DNA of 33,882 nt from Ignavibacteriales bacterium (GTDB lineage: Bacteria > Bacteroidota > Ignavibacteria > Ignavibacteriales > Ignavibacteriaceae). The DNA lies in assembly GCA_003141435.1 (NCBI GenBank), contig PLLW01000083.1, positions 1 through 33,882 of the forward strand, in the 5' to 3' direction. Each line of letters begins with the position of its first letter. The first letter of the stretch is position 1. The position numbers and the translations under genes were made by a program. Shown in pieces: positions 9,639-16,465 of this stretch. Under the pieces are notes generated by a model. The model had not been told where the DNA came from. It made no database searches and saw nothing but the letters and a program-made list of their open reading frames with translations.

Positions 9639-10490
9639 TTAAAACAAATATGCATTCAATTTATATAAATATCGTATAAATAAATGCACTAATAAATAAC
9701 TTACAATCATAGATGTATACTGTGATGGAAGTTCTTTCTTTAGCTTGTATAATAACCGTCTATACGCGTTATTATACTCTGCCGCACTCATATTACACTC
9801 TTGCATTGTCACACACTTCTTCTTCCCATCCATTTTGCCGTCAAATACCGCTAACAGCTTAGCATCCTTCTCCTTCTGAAGTATTACCATAACCGATCCC
9901 TCAAACTTGCTAAGGTCATTTTGTTCAGTAAAAGATCTCATATCAAACAATCTCTTTTCCTCCTTACCGGGCAGATCCTTTTCAGCCTCATCAATCTCAT
10001 TCTCAGTAAAATGTTCTAAAGTATATAAATCGTTCTTCGGTTTCGCCGTATATAGTGTTACCCCGTCATTAAAGCAATTATCTCCGACCTTCTCATGTCC
10101 CCCCTGGCTTTCCTCATCATACTCCTTATCTTTCACTTTCCCAAACTCCTCTTTTTTCTTACCTTTCGCCAAACCATATTTCGTTTTTAACCTGTCCACT
10201 TCCTTCTTAATAATATTCTGTGCATTGCTGATAAGAAATTGCTTAAACTCTGGATATCTGTCCCTATCCCATTCCTTAACATTAGTGTATATCATTTCCT
10301 TCAGTTCCCCTAACACATCATCCTCTGTGAACGTACATTCATAAGAGGGTATCAAAGTATAGTATACCATCCCCCTAATATCATTTTTTAATTTGGATAA
10401 TTCCGGTTTATCCATAAAGAACTTCTCAAACTCTTCTATTAAATCTGTGTTTGCAATTATTTGTACTTCTTGCTCGGTGATCCCCTCCAT
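9639..10490 (-). CDS. Putative sigma-70-like protein
   Basis: I do not recognise a named gene. The protein (about 283 aa) has a helical segment, EDDVLGELKEMIYTNV followed by EWDRDRYPEFKQFLISNA, that resembles sigma region 2. Near the C-terminus ECNMSAAEYNNAYRRLLYKL resembles the helix-turn-helix of sigma region 4, separated by an acidic, Lys-rich linker. The start chosen is the ATG at 10490: it has GAAGGAAG just upstream and sits 26 nt after the DUF2335 stop. An earlier ATG at 10556 would overlap that gene. The last 20 or so residues are hydrophobic/aromatic and end 10 nt before the border repeat, so the native end may have been replaced at the island junction. Likely last gene of a three-gene - strand operon. 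Confidence 0.6.
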   Translation of the reverse strand: MEGITEQEVQIIANTDLIEEFEKFFMDKPELSKLKNDIRGMVYYTLIPSYECTFTEDDVLGELKEMIYTNVKEWDRDRYPEFKQFLISNAQNIIKKEVDRLKTKYGLAKGKKKEEFGKVKDKEYDEESQGGHEKVGDNCFNDGVTLYTAKPKNDLYTLEHFTENEIDEAEKDLPGKEEKRLFDMRSFTEQNDLSKFEGSVMVILQKEKDAKLLAVFDGKMDGKKKCVTMQECNMSAAEYNNAYRRLLYKLKKELPSQYTSMIVSYLLVHLFIRYLYKLNAYLF

Positions 10491-10515
10491 ATTTCTTCCT
10501 TCTGGATTGTTTGTG

Positions 10516-10920
10516 TTAAGGTTTATTAAGTAATTCGCTGCCCTTATGGTTTCCATTTCTCTTTGACTGGCTTCCGTAAATGAAACTCATTACTAATGTA
10601 ACCAGTGTAGTCGATGATAAAATTATCCCCAATACATTGTACCCCTTAAACGTCAGGTAAAATCCTCCCCCCAATCCGAAAATTCCTATTAAAAATCCTA
10701 ATATAAGCCCTGTAAATGACTTCGCTAAATTACCGTTCAGTGCCCTGATTTCTAAATGTAATCTGGTCTTCGACTGCTGTTCTGCCAGATTCATAATAGT
10801 TTTTGCTATCCCTGGCACTATTTCCTCATACTTCTTTAATATTTCAGGAGGTGGCAGCCTGTCAGCTGATATAATTTCATATTGAGAAAGATTATTACTG
10901 CTCATTTTCTTTGCCGTCAT
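10516..10920 (-). CDS. DUF2335-type membrane protein
   Basis: Small predicted membrane protein of 134 aa. The N-terminal half has the family-like signature LPPPEILKKYEEIVPG followed by an Ala/Gln/Arg-rich amphipathic helix (IMNLAEQQSKTRLHLE). Two membrane segments follow at about residues 69-90 (LILGFLIGIFGLGGGFYL) and 94-113 (VLGIILSSTTLVTLVMSF), then a basic tail. The ATG at 10920 has GGAG about 9 nt upstream; it overlaps the end of the preceding 72-aa gene by 26 nt. DUF2335 proteins are common on phages, plasmids and islands, and their function is unknown to me. Co-transcribed with the sigma-like gene downstream. Confidence 0.75.
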   Translation of the reverse strand: MTAKKMSSNNLSQYEIISADRLPPPEILKKYEEIVPGIAKTIMNLAEQQSKTRLHLEIRALNGNLAKSFTGLILGFLIGIFGLGGGFYLTFKGYNVLGIILSSTTLVTLVMSFIYGSQSKRNGNHKGSELLNKP

Positions 10921-11113
10921 TCCCGCTCTCCTTTACAATTAAAAATGTATAATGAAAATCCTTCATAATAGTATCCCAGTCTTCCCCCAATGCTTCCGCA
11001 TCGCTCTTTGAAGGTACTGTTTCTCCATCCATAATACCTGCAAAATCCAATATCCTGCCCATTCCCTCTATAAAGGGCGACTCCCTCAGGGAAGTAAAAA
11101 ACTTCTTGCGCAT
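10895..11113 (-). CDS. Small hypothetical protein upstream of DUF2335
   Basis: Protein of 72 aa with a basic N-terminus (MRKKFFTS), then RESPFIEGMGRILDFAG and an acidic, Trp-containing second half. It is cytoplasmic with no membrane segment. A strong Shine-Dalgarno (CAGGAGG) lies 5 nt before the ATG at 11113. Its stop lies inside the DUF2335 gene, so the two are probably translationally coupled. I see no known domain. First gene of the - strand operon, downstream of the large inverted repeat at 11148-11230. Confidence 0.65.
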   Translation of the reverse strand: MRKKFFTSLRESPFIEGMGRILDFAGIMDGETVPSKSDAEALGEDWDTIMKDFHYTFLIVKESGNDGKENEQ

Positions 11114-11147
11114 AATGCCTCCTGAATAAATTATTTAACGTCCTAAC

Positions 11148-11230
11148 ATGATTAGGTGGAAAAAACCGAAAATGACGAAAAAAATATTTTAAATATTTTT
11201 CGACATTTTTTAAAAAATCCACCTAATCAT
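11148..11230. repeat. Large near-perfect inverted repeat / hairpin
   Basis: Perfect 13-bp arms ATGATTAGGTGGA (11148-11160) and TCCACCTAATCAT (11218-11230). Inside, AAAATGACGAAAAA and TTTTTCGACATTTT pair with one mismatch around an AT-rich centre, so almost the whole 83 nt can fold back on itself. It lies 35 nt upstream of the 72-aa gene (- strand). It could be an operator, a transposon/MITE remnant, or a processing or origin structure. Confidence 0.75.
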
Positions 11231-11488
11231 AGTAAAGGTCAGTCGATGGTATTGCTCGGGTTGTTGTTAACGAAGGATGAGCGGCTCAGATGCGGATGAG
11301 TTCCAAAACCAATAATTCAGCATAAACTTTAGTCAATAAATATTTGGTTATCAAAAATAAAATAATTTAAAATAAAAAGTCAAATAAAAAATATAAAATC
11401 ATAAAAAATAATTTCCTGCATGCGCAGCAGGATTAAAAAATAAATGGTTAACCATAATAAATCACTAAACAAAAAGGAGTACCAATAA
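11231..11488. other. AT-rich intergenic region between divergent operons
   Basis: No gene is seen. It holds a short inverted repeat CCTGC-ATGCGCA-GCAGG (11415-11431) and a perfect 12-bp palindrome ATGGTTAACCAT (11444-11455), 33 nt before the next start codon and plausible as an operator for the + strand gene. AAAAAGGAG just before 11489 is its ribosome binding site. No confident -35/-10 pair was found. Confidence 0.5.
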
Positions 11489-12172
11489 ATGGCACGCTTA
11501 TTAACTCAGATCCTCGGTGTAATGTCCGGCTCCGTCGGCGATATCGTTTTCCATCGTAGAGGTGGTAAAAGCTATGTATCCGCCAAACCAAGCGGTTATA
11601 CGCCAAGGCTCGATGCAGCATCCGTTGCACGTAAAAAACAGTTCAAGACTGCTGTAGAAATAGCCAAGAACATAAATGATCTACCTATTCTAAAAGCAGT
11701 CTGGCCTGTCGATTCCACAAAACAGCTGTCCAAATTCCAAAAAATGGTCAGTGTTAACTATAAACTCGTAAGCGGAGAGGACCTTACAGGTCAGCCTACT
11801 CTTACACCTGATTTCGGCTTTGAAATGACAACCCCTGCAGTTGCTCTTACCGCCGACTCAGTCACTTTCTCAGCCGGTCAGCTTGGTGTTAATCTCGGCA
11901 TCAATACCTCTATCGAAAAGTTCTATTCCGTAGCTGGTATTCTGGTAATGAAAAATCCCACCGATTTGTTATCAAAAGACATCACCGTCATCAAATTAAT
12001 AACAAATCAAGCTAACCTCGATCTCATAACCGATATCAGTGTTACCATACCACTGTCTGGTATCGATCAGCAGTTCCTTGCAAAATACACAGTTAAAAGA
12101 GCATTCCTTGCTTTCTTAACACTTGACGACAATGGTAACGTTGTCAAACATTCTGCAACCTACGGTTCCTAA
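11489..12172 (+). CDS. DUF6266-like conserved hypothetical protein
   Basis: Protein of 227 aa. Its N-terminus (QILGVMSGSVGDIVFHRRGG, then KSYVSAKPSGYTPR, then ARKKQF) follows the pattern of a Bacteroidota family in which a Gly/Ser-rich 'SGxVGxxV' start is followed by 'GKxYxRxxP' and a basic 'RxxF' helix (DUF6266-like). The rest is beta-rich with no catalytic motif. No signal peptide. AAGGAG lies about 10 nt upstream and a strong intrinsic terminator follows, so it is probably its own transcription unit. The function is unknown; a virion or surface structural role is possible but not shown. Confidence 0.65.
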   Translation: MARLLTQILGVMSGSVGDIVFHRRGGKSYVSAKPSGYTPRLDAASVARKKQFKTAVEIAKNINDLPILKAVWPVDSTKQLSKFQKMVSVNYKLVSGEDLTGQPTLTPDFGFEMTTPAVALTADSVTFSAGQLGVNLGINTSIEKFYSVAGILVMKNPTDLLSKDITVIKLITNQANLDLITDISVTIPLSGIDQQFLAKYTVKRAFLAFLTLDDNGNVVKHSATYGS

Positions 12173-12180
12173 TCCCACCG

Positions 12181-12214
12181 ATAGTCCCTGCCCTCGCAGG
12201 GACTATTCTTTAAA
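12181..12214 (+). terminator. Rho-independent terminator
   Basis: Stem ATAGTCCCTGC (12181-12191), loop CCTC, complementary arm GCAGGGACTAT (12196-12206), followed by a short T-rich stretch TCTTT. The 11-bp GC-containing stem lies 8 nt after the stop of the DUF6266-like gene. Confidence 0.85.
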
Positions 12215-12223
12215 GGTTTCACT

Positions 12224-12763
12224 ATGGCTGAAAATAAATATGACTCTTTGTTTGTGAGATATGGAAATGAATTTCATATCGATCCTTTGCTTTTAAAAGC
12301 GCAAGTAAAACAGGAGAGTAACTTTAATCCCAACGCATTTAATAAAATTTCGGGCGCCAAGGGATTGGCGCAGTTTATGGACAAGACGTGGGAAGAATGG
12401 TGCGATATTACTCCTGGTATTCAAAGGGAAGTAAATAAATATGATCCCTTTAACCCAGCCCAGGCAATACATGCACAATCAGCGTATATGCATTTCCTTG
12501 TCAAACTAATCGATCAAAAACTCGCCCAAACCCTAACCGATAAAGATTACCTCTATCACTGGGCATTAGCCGCATACAACTGGGGGATAGGCAACATCCT
12601 AAAAATGCTGTCATTCTCGCGAAGGCGGGAATCTCATGACCAATATTATAACTATGAATTTGCTGAAAAATATCTTCCTAAAGAAACCGCAAACTATGTT
12701 CAGAAGATAATGAAATACTATTGCGAATATCAGCAAGAGGAATACGAAAATGCAAAAAAATAA
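12224..12763 (+). CDS. Lytic transglycosylase (SLT domain)
   Basis: Soluble lytic transglycosylase domain that cleaves peptidoglycan glycan strands. Seen: the catalytic Glu in VKQESNFNP (about residues 27-36), GAKGLAQFMDKTW (about 44-56), and HWALAAYNWGIGN (about 108-120), the three canonical SLT blocks. At 179 aa it is a minimal SLT domain with no signal peptide or membrane segment, as in phage endolysins. Between AYNWG and the C-terminal helix is SFSRRRES, encoded by a palindromic element (12610-12640) inserted in frame. AAAGG precedes the ATG. The next gene overlaps by 14 nt, suggesting a lysis-like pair or a conjugation/secretion role. Confidence 0.88.
   Translation: MAENKYDSLFVRYGNEFHIDPLLLKAQVKQESNFNPNAFNKISGAKGLAQFMDKTWEEWCDITPGIQREVNKYDPFNPAQAIHAQSAYMHFLVKLIDQKLAQTLTDKDYLYHWALAAYNWGIGNILKMLSFSRRRESHDQYYNYEFAEKYLPKETANYVQKIMKYYCEYQQEEYENAKK
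12610..12640. repeat. In-frame palindromic element 1
   Basis: GTCAT...ATGAC ends enclose the stem ATTCTCGC / GCGGGAAT (one G-T pair) around GAAG. It is a member of the GTCATTCCCGCGAA-type palindromes and lies inside the transglycosylase gene, adding about ten residues (SFSRRRESHD) to a loop after the conserved AYNWG block without breaking the frame. Confidence 0.85.
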
Positions 12764-13304
12764 TATACTTTGGTGGGCAATGGTAATTGCATTACTATTA
12801 GTCGGCTTCGTAACCGGTTGGTATTGTCATTCCCGTTCCTTTTTTAGTCATCCTCGCGAAAGCGGGGATCCCATAACTTTACACGACACTATAAAGTCCT
12901 ATTCAGTCCAATACAAAATTATCCCTGGCACTCAATACAACATCGATTCCCTGATAACCACCATAAACCAATACTGGAAAGATTCCTTAAAAAACATGTA
13001 CGGCAAAGGCTTATTCGAATCTAAGTTCTCAAAATCCGATGACCTCGGTTCTCGAACCTACACCCTTGCCAGCCGAATTCCCCTGGATCCCGAATCCCAA
13101 TTGACAGTCGACGAATCCTTTGTCTTTCCTAAAAAAACAATTGCTCTTGTCGGAAGCCTAGGTTATTCAGCTTCATTCGGATTAAAGTATTACATCCTTG
13201 ATACAAAACACTTTTCCTTTTCTGGTCTATTATCCGGTGATTATTTGTTAGATAAAAAGTTCTGGATTCCTAATGCTCGGTTAGAATTAGAATATAAGTA
13301 TTAA
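12750..13304 (+). CDS. Membrane-anchored hypothetical protein
   Basis: Protein of 184 aa with a short basic N-terminus and one membrane segment (about residues 6-24, LWWAMVIALLLVGFVTGWY), then an extracytoplasmic region rich in Tyr, Ser and beta strands ending NARLELEYKY. The residues just after the membrane segment (CHSRSFFSHPRESGDP) come from palindromic elements inserted in frame. I do not recognise the family. The overlap with the transglycosylase gene and the membrane-anchor layout resemble an Rz-like spanin or a porin-like beta protein; neither is proven. The next gene starts 17 nt later. Confidence 0.65.
   Translation: MQKNNILWWAMVIALLLVGFVTGWYCHSRSFFSHPRESGDPITLHDTIKSYSVQYKIIPGTQYNIDSLITTINQYWKDSLKNMYGKGLFESKFSKSDDLGSRTYTLASRIPLDPESQLTVDESFVFPKKTIALVGSLGYSASFGLKYYILDTKHFSFSGLLSGDYLLDKKFWIPNARLELEYKY
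12826..12877. repeat. In-frame palindromic element 2 (partial + full copy)
   Basis: A partial copy GTCATTCCCG (12826-12835) is followed by a full copy at 12847-12877 (stem ATCCTCGC / GCGGGGAT with one G-T pair around GAAA, then CCCATAAC). It is translated as CHSRSFFSHPRESGDP inside the membrane-anchored protein. Confidence 0.8.
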
Positions 13305-13321
13305 TAATAAAGGTTATAAAT

Positions 13322-14287
13322 ATGGCAGTATATAGGCAAATACAAACAACATATTGGCAGGACGAATTCGTTTTGAATTTAACGCCTGAAGAAAAATATT
13401 TTTACCTCTTTCTACTTACTAACAGTAAAACAAAACAATGTGGAATCTATCAATTGCCTGTGCAAGTTATAGTTTTCGAAACCGGCTACAACCAGGAGAC
13501 GGTGGAAAAACTTCTCAAACGTTTCATTGACTATGGTAAAATAATCTACAGCCTCAAAACCAGGGAAATAGGCATAATTAATTGGCCAAAATATAACCCT
13601 ATGGAATCCCCCAAAACAAAAGCCTGTGTCACCAAAGAGCTAAAAGAAGTAAAAGATAAAACCCTTATCGACAGAATATACCCCATACAAGGGGTATCGC
13701 AAAAAGAACAAGAAGAAGAAAAAGAAAAAGAAAAAACAGCAGCAGAAGAAAAAGAGCCCCCTTCGGCACCTGCTGCTGCTCCTTCTTCCTTTCTTCCAGA
13801 CCAAACCCCCGGTCATTCCCGCGAAACATCTTGTCATTCCTTCGAAAAATCTTGTCATTCCCGCGAAGGCGGGAATCTCATAACCACTGTCGATGAAAAA
13901 GATGACTACGATTACAATTGCCAAAGCATAAATGATCAATCCATTATGCTTTTTACCCGGCTATGGAACAAACCCAACACAAATCCTGAAGAATATCGTC
14001 TTGTTTCAGAATATATAACGGTATATGGATTTAAGGAAGTCGAATTCGCCTTCCGGGAAGCGGTAAAAAATAACATTAAAAAACTTGCATATGTGGAAGC
14101 TATTTGCAAAAGACGCAAAGAAAAAATAGTAATCGAAAAATCAAAAGAAGAAGCCCATCAAAAGAAACTTGAGCAGGATAAACTCCTCTTATCCCAGCGT
14201 GAAGCCTGGTCAAAACTAAACCTCTTCGAACTTGCCTGTTCCAAAACCCCTGACAAATTATCGGTTCAAGAAATAGGCTCAGGTTAA
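13322..14287 (+). CDS. DnaD/phage replication-like protein
   Basis: Protein of 321 aa. The N-terminus (about 1-95) looks like a winged-helix domain: YRQIQTTYWQDEFVLNLTPE, then TKQCGIYQLPVQVIVFETGY, then a helix with LLKRFIDYGKI and IINWPKYN, the layout of phage replisome organisers and DnaD-like initiators. A Glu/Lys-rich and Ala/Pro-rich low-complexity linker follows (about 120-160), then palindrome-encoded repeats (GHSRETSCHSFEKSCHSREG). A C-terminal helical domain (about 205-265, LFTRLWNK through YVEAICKRRKEK) resembles the DnaD C-terminal region. Likely a replication protein of a former phage or plasmid; it may also regulate transcription. 17 nt after the previous gene. Confidence 0.65.
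   Translation: MAVYRQIQTTYWQDEFVLNLTPEEKYFYLFLLTNSKTKQCGIYQLPVQVIVFETGYNQETVEKLLKRFIDYGKIIYSLKTREIGIINWPKYNPMESPKTKACVTKELKEVKDKTLIDRIYPIQGVSQKEQEEEKEKEKTAAEEKEPPSAPAAAPSSFLPDQTPGHSRETSCHSFEKSCHSREGGNLITTVDEKDDYDYNCQSINDQSIMLFTRLWNKPNTNPEEYRLVSEYITVYGFKEVEFAFREAVKNNIKKLAYVEAICKRRKEKIVIEKSKEEAHQKKLEQDKLLLSQREAWSKLNLFELACSKTPDKLSVQEIGSG
13812..13884. repeat. In-frame palindromic element 3, tandem 21-nt array
   Basis: Three GTCATTCC starts at 13812, 13833 and 13854 are spaced exactly 21 nt apart; the last is a full palindrome (ATTCCCGC-GAAG-GCGGGAAT). The 21-nt period keeps the frame and gives three 7-residue repeats (CHSxExx). It lies in the linker of the DnaD-like protein. Confidence 0.85.
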
Positions 14288-14590
14288 ATTATTCCAATTG
14301 TTAATGGAATTATTGAATTCAATTTATTAAGTTAAATTGTAATTTATGCCAATCATTGTATATGGATAAGAAAGACTCTGAAGATGATGATAAAATTGCA
14401 CTCTTTCATAAATCCTTTCCTTGTGGGGGTGTTGAGTCATAGGTTAAAACAATAACAGTTATAATTATTTAAAGATTTTTAGTTTACTTTGATCTAGAAC
14501 GAAATTAATGGACATAGGTAAAATTCGCAAAAGAATAGAAAAACAATTTAGAAATTCACGCAAAAACAAAATCGCTTAAAGGTAGAAGAA
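14288..14590. other. Intergenic region before dynamin operon
   Basis: No convincing gene. A weak stem ATTCCA/TGGAAT (14291-14310) could end the upstream unit. Two tiny open frames exist, 14362-14442 (26 aa, acidic then FPCGG) and 14508-14579 (23 aa, very basic), neither with clear support. A TATAAT box at 14460-14465 could be a -10 for the GTPase operon, but no matching -35 is seen at 16-18 nt. Confidence 0.4.
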
Positions 14591-16465
14591 ATGGGAAAAT
14601 TAGAACAATTTGATCTTCTTAGATCAAAAGCGGTTGCGTTACTAAATGAACTTGCGGACCAGTGTTTAGAAAATGATAATATAACATCCCTCAAAGAAGG
14701 TGTTAATGATGCTGTCACTAAAATTAAGTCTGACAAATTCTTAGTTGCTGTAGTTGGTGTCATTAAGCGAGGTAAGTCCACTCTCTTAAATGCTTTATTG
14801 AAAGCTGATGTTGAAATACTTTCTACACAGGTAACTCCAGAAACAGCCCGACTAGCGTTCTTGTATTATGATGATAAACCCCATGCAATCATATACACTA
14901 AGGACAGCAAACAAATTAACATTGATATTGGTGAGTTATCTGAATATACATCCGCCTATAATACGGTAAGTCCCAAAGGGAAAAAAGCCAAAGTTGAAAA
15001 CACTCTTTATGCTGAGATATTCTATCCGAATGGTATACTCCAAAAAGGATTCTGCATTATTGATACTCCCGGAGTAGAGGACCCAGATCAGGAACGATCT
15101 GATGTTACGCTTAATTTTATTGATCAAGCAGATGCAGTAATATTTTTAATTGATCCTACCGAGGGAGGGCTTAAAGAGAGTGAATTAAAATTTATTAAAA
15201 ACAAAATTTTGACTAACAATGGGACAGAAAAAGGAATTATTTTTGTTGCTAATAAAGTTGGAGCCTTAAGAATTCATCAATTTCCAGAACTTCCAAAATT
15301 ACTGGCCAATAAAAAGGAGGACATAAAGAAAATATTTAATATAGATGTAAAGTTTTATCCAATTGATTCATATTACGAGGTTTGCAGAATTAGAGAAGGG
15401 CACAATAGTAGTCAAGAGAATGATAGGACCTACATTCAGAATATAAATCAAAAATTAGTTAAACTTAATTTGCCACCAGATTATTTTAAAGATTTGTTTG
15501 AGGAATTTAAAAATGACCTTGAATTATATCTGGTAAAAGAAAAAGGCAAATTGTTTTTGAAACGACGGATAAGTACTTTTTTAACTGAACAGTTGAATCC
15601 ATTGATTGATGAATTAAAAGAAAAAAGCAGCTATGAGCCCAAATCTATCGTTGATCTTGAAATAAAAATAAAAGATGCAGAAAAGCAGCTCGAAATTCTA
15701 AAAAGAAAATCGGAACAAATTCTTGACAAATTTAATAACAATAAAAATTCTTTACATACATATATTCAGCAGAAAACTACAACCGAATTTAATAATAACA
15801 TTACAATAAACCCTGGAACCATAGATCACTTGTCGGCGGATACTGTTGAGATAACAAAAAACTTATCAAAGCAGATATCAAAAAAAACACAAAATTTCAT
15901 TAATGAACTTATAGATGTGCTCGAAGAGGAAAATATTAAAATAGAAAGACCAAATTTTGATATCCGGGTGAAAAGTATAGATACCGCAAAATATTTTACA
16001 AAAAAGCAGGAAGTTGTTCAAGGGAACAATGACGGTGATTTTATTGGGGCTGCAATAGGTGGTTTTTTGGGCTTTATTGTGGGCGGTCCTTTGGGGGCTG
16101 CTTCAGGAGCCGCTGCCGGGAGACGGGTCGGTAAAGGATTCAATTCAGATAATAAAATGATTGAGAATGTTACATTTGATGAAATTGGACTAAGAAAAGA
16201 AATAGATAATACCCGACAAATGCTTATACATAATTACCAAGCCTCATTGGACTATTATTACAATTCAGTCGAAGAAACGGTGGATAAAATACTTAACACA
16301 AAAAAGAAGAGCATTACAGATTACTATTCAGCACAGAAAAAAAATCTAAAAAATGAAAAATTTAGCTTCTCACAGTACAGGGATGAAATTAATTCAATTG
16401 TTGATAAACTGAATAAAAATAACAATTTATTTACTCAACTGCTCAATGAGGTAGAAACACTATGA
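14591..16465 (+). CDS. Dynamin-like GTPase 1
   Basis: Large GTPase of the bacterial dynamin-like superfamily, 624 aa. Seen: a helical lead (1-48), P-loop GVIKRGKS (56-63), a conserved Thr region (TQVTPETAR), switch II DTPG (159-162), and NKVG at 222-225 where a canonical NKxD Asp is replaced by Gly. Long coiled-coil-prone helices follow (about 300-475). A glycine-zipper hydrophobic segment at about 480-513 (DFIGAAIGGFLGFIVGG, then AASGAAAG) could insert in or cross a membrane, and a final helical stalk completes it. The arrangement matches two-gene dynamin systems such as LeoA/LeoBC. Its stop overlaps the next GTPase by 4 nt, suggesting equimolar hetero-oligomers at the membrane. Confidence 0.85.
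   Translation: MGKLEQFDLLRSKAVALLNELADQCLENDNITSLKEGVNDAVTKIKSDKFLVAVVGVIKRGKSTLLNALLKADVEILSTQVTPETARLAFLYYDDKPHAIIYTKDSKQINIDIGELSEYTSAYNTVSPKGKKAKVENTLYAEIFYPNGILQKGFCIIDTPGVEDPDQERSDVTLNFIDQADAVIFLIDPTEGGLKESELKFIKNKILTNNGTEKGIIFVANKVGALRIHQFPELPKLLANKKEDIKKIFNIDVKFYPIDSYYEVCRIREGHNSSQENDRTYIQNINQKLVKLNLPPDYFKDLFEEFKNDLELYLVKEKGKLFLKRRISTFLTEQLNPLIDELKEKSSYEPKSIVDLEIKIKDAEKQLEILKRKSEQILDKFNNNKNSLHTYIQQKTTTEFNNNITINPGTIDHLSADTVEITKNLSKQISKKTQNFINELIDVLEEENIKIERPNFDIRVKSIDTAKYFTKKQEVVQGNNDGDFIGAAIGGFLGFIVGGPLGAASGAAAGRRVGKGFNSDNKMIENVTFDEIGLRKEIDNTRQMLIHNYQASLDYYYNSVEETVDKILNTKKKSITDYYSAQKKNLKNEKFSFSQYRDEINSIVDKLNKNNNLFTQLLNEVETL

Noticed and set aside
9907-10344. 145-aa + strand open frame opposite the sigma-like gene
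   Set aside because: Antisense shadow of a coding gene, Ser/Phe-rich as expected from the reversed Glu/Lys-rich frame, with no ribosome binding site.
14362-14579. Two tiny open frames (26 and 23 codons) before the dynamin operon
   Set aside because: Neither has a clear ribosome binding site, recognisable sequence or conserved context; in AT-rich DNA frames this short are expected by chance.
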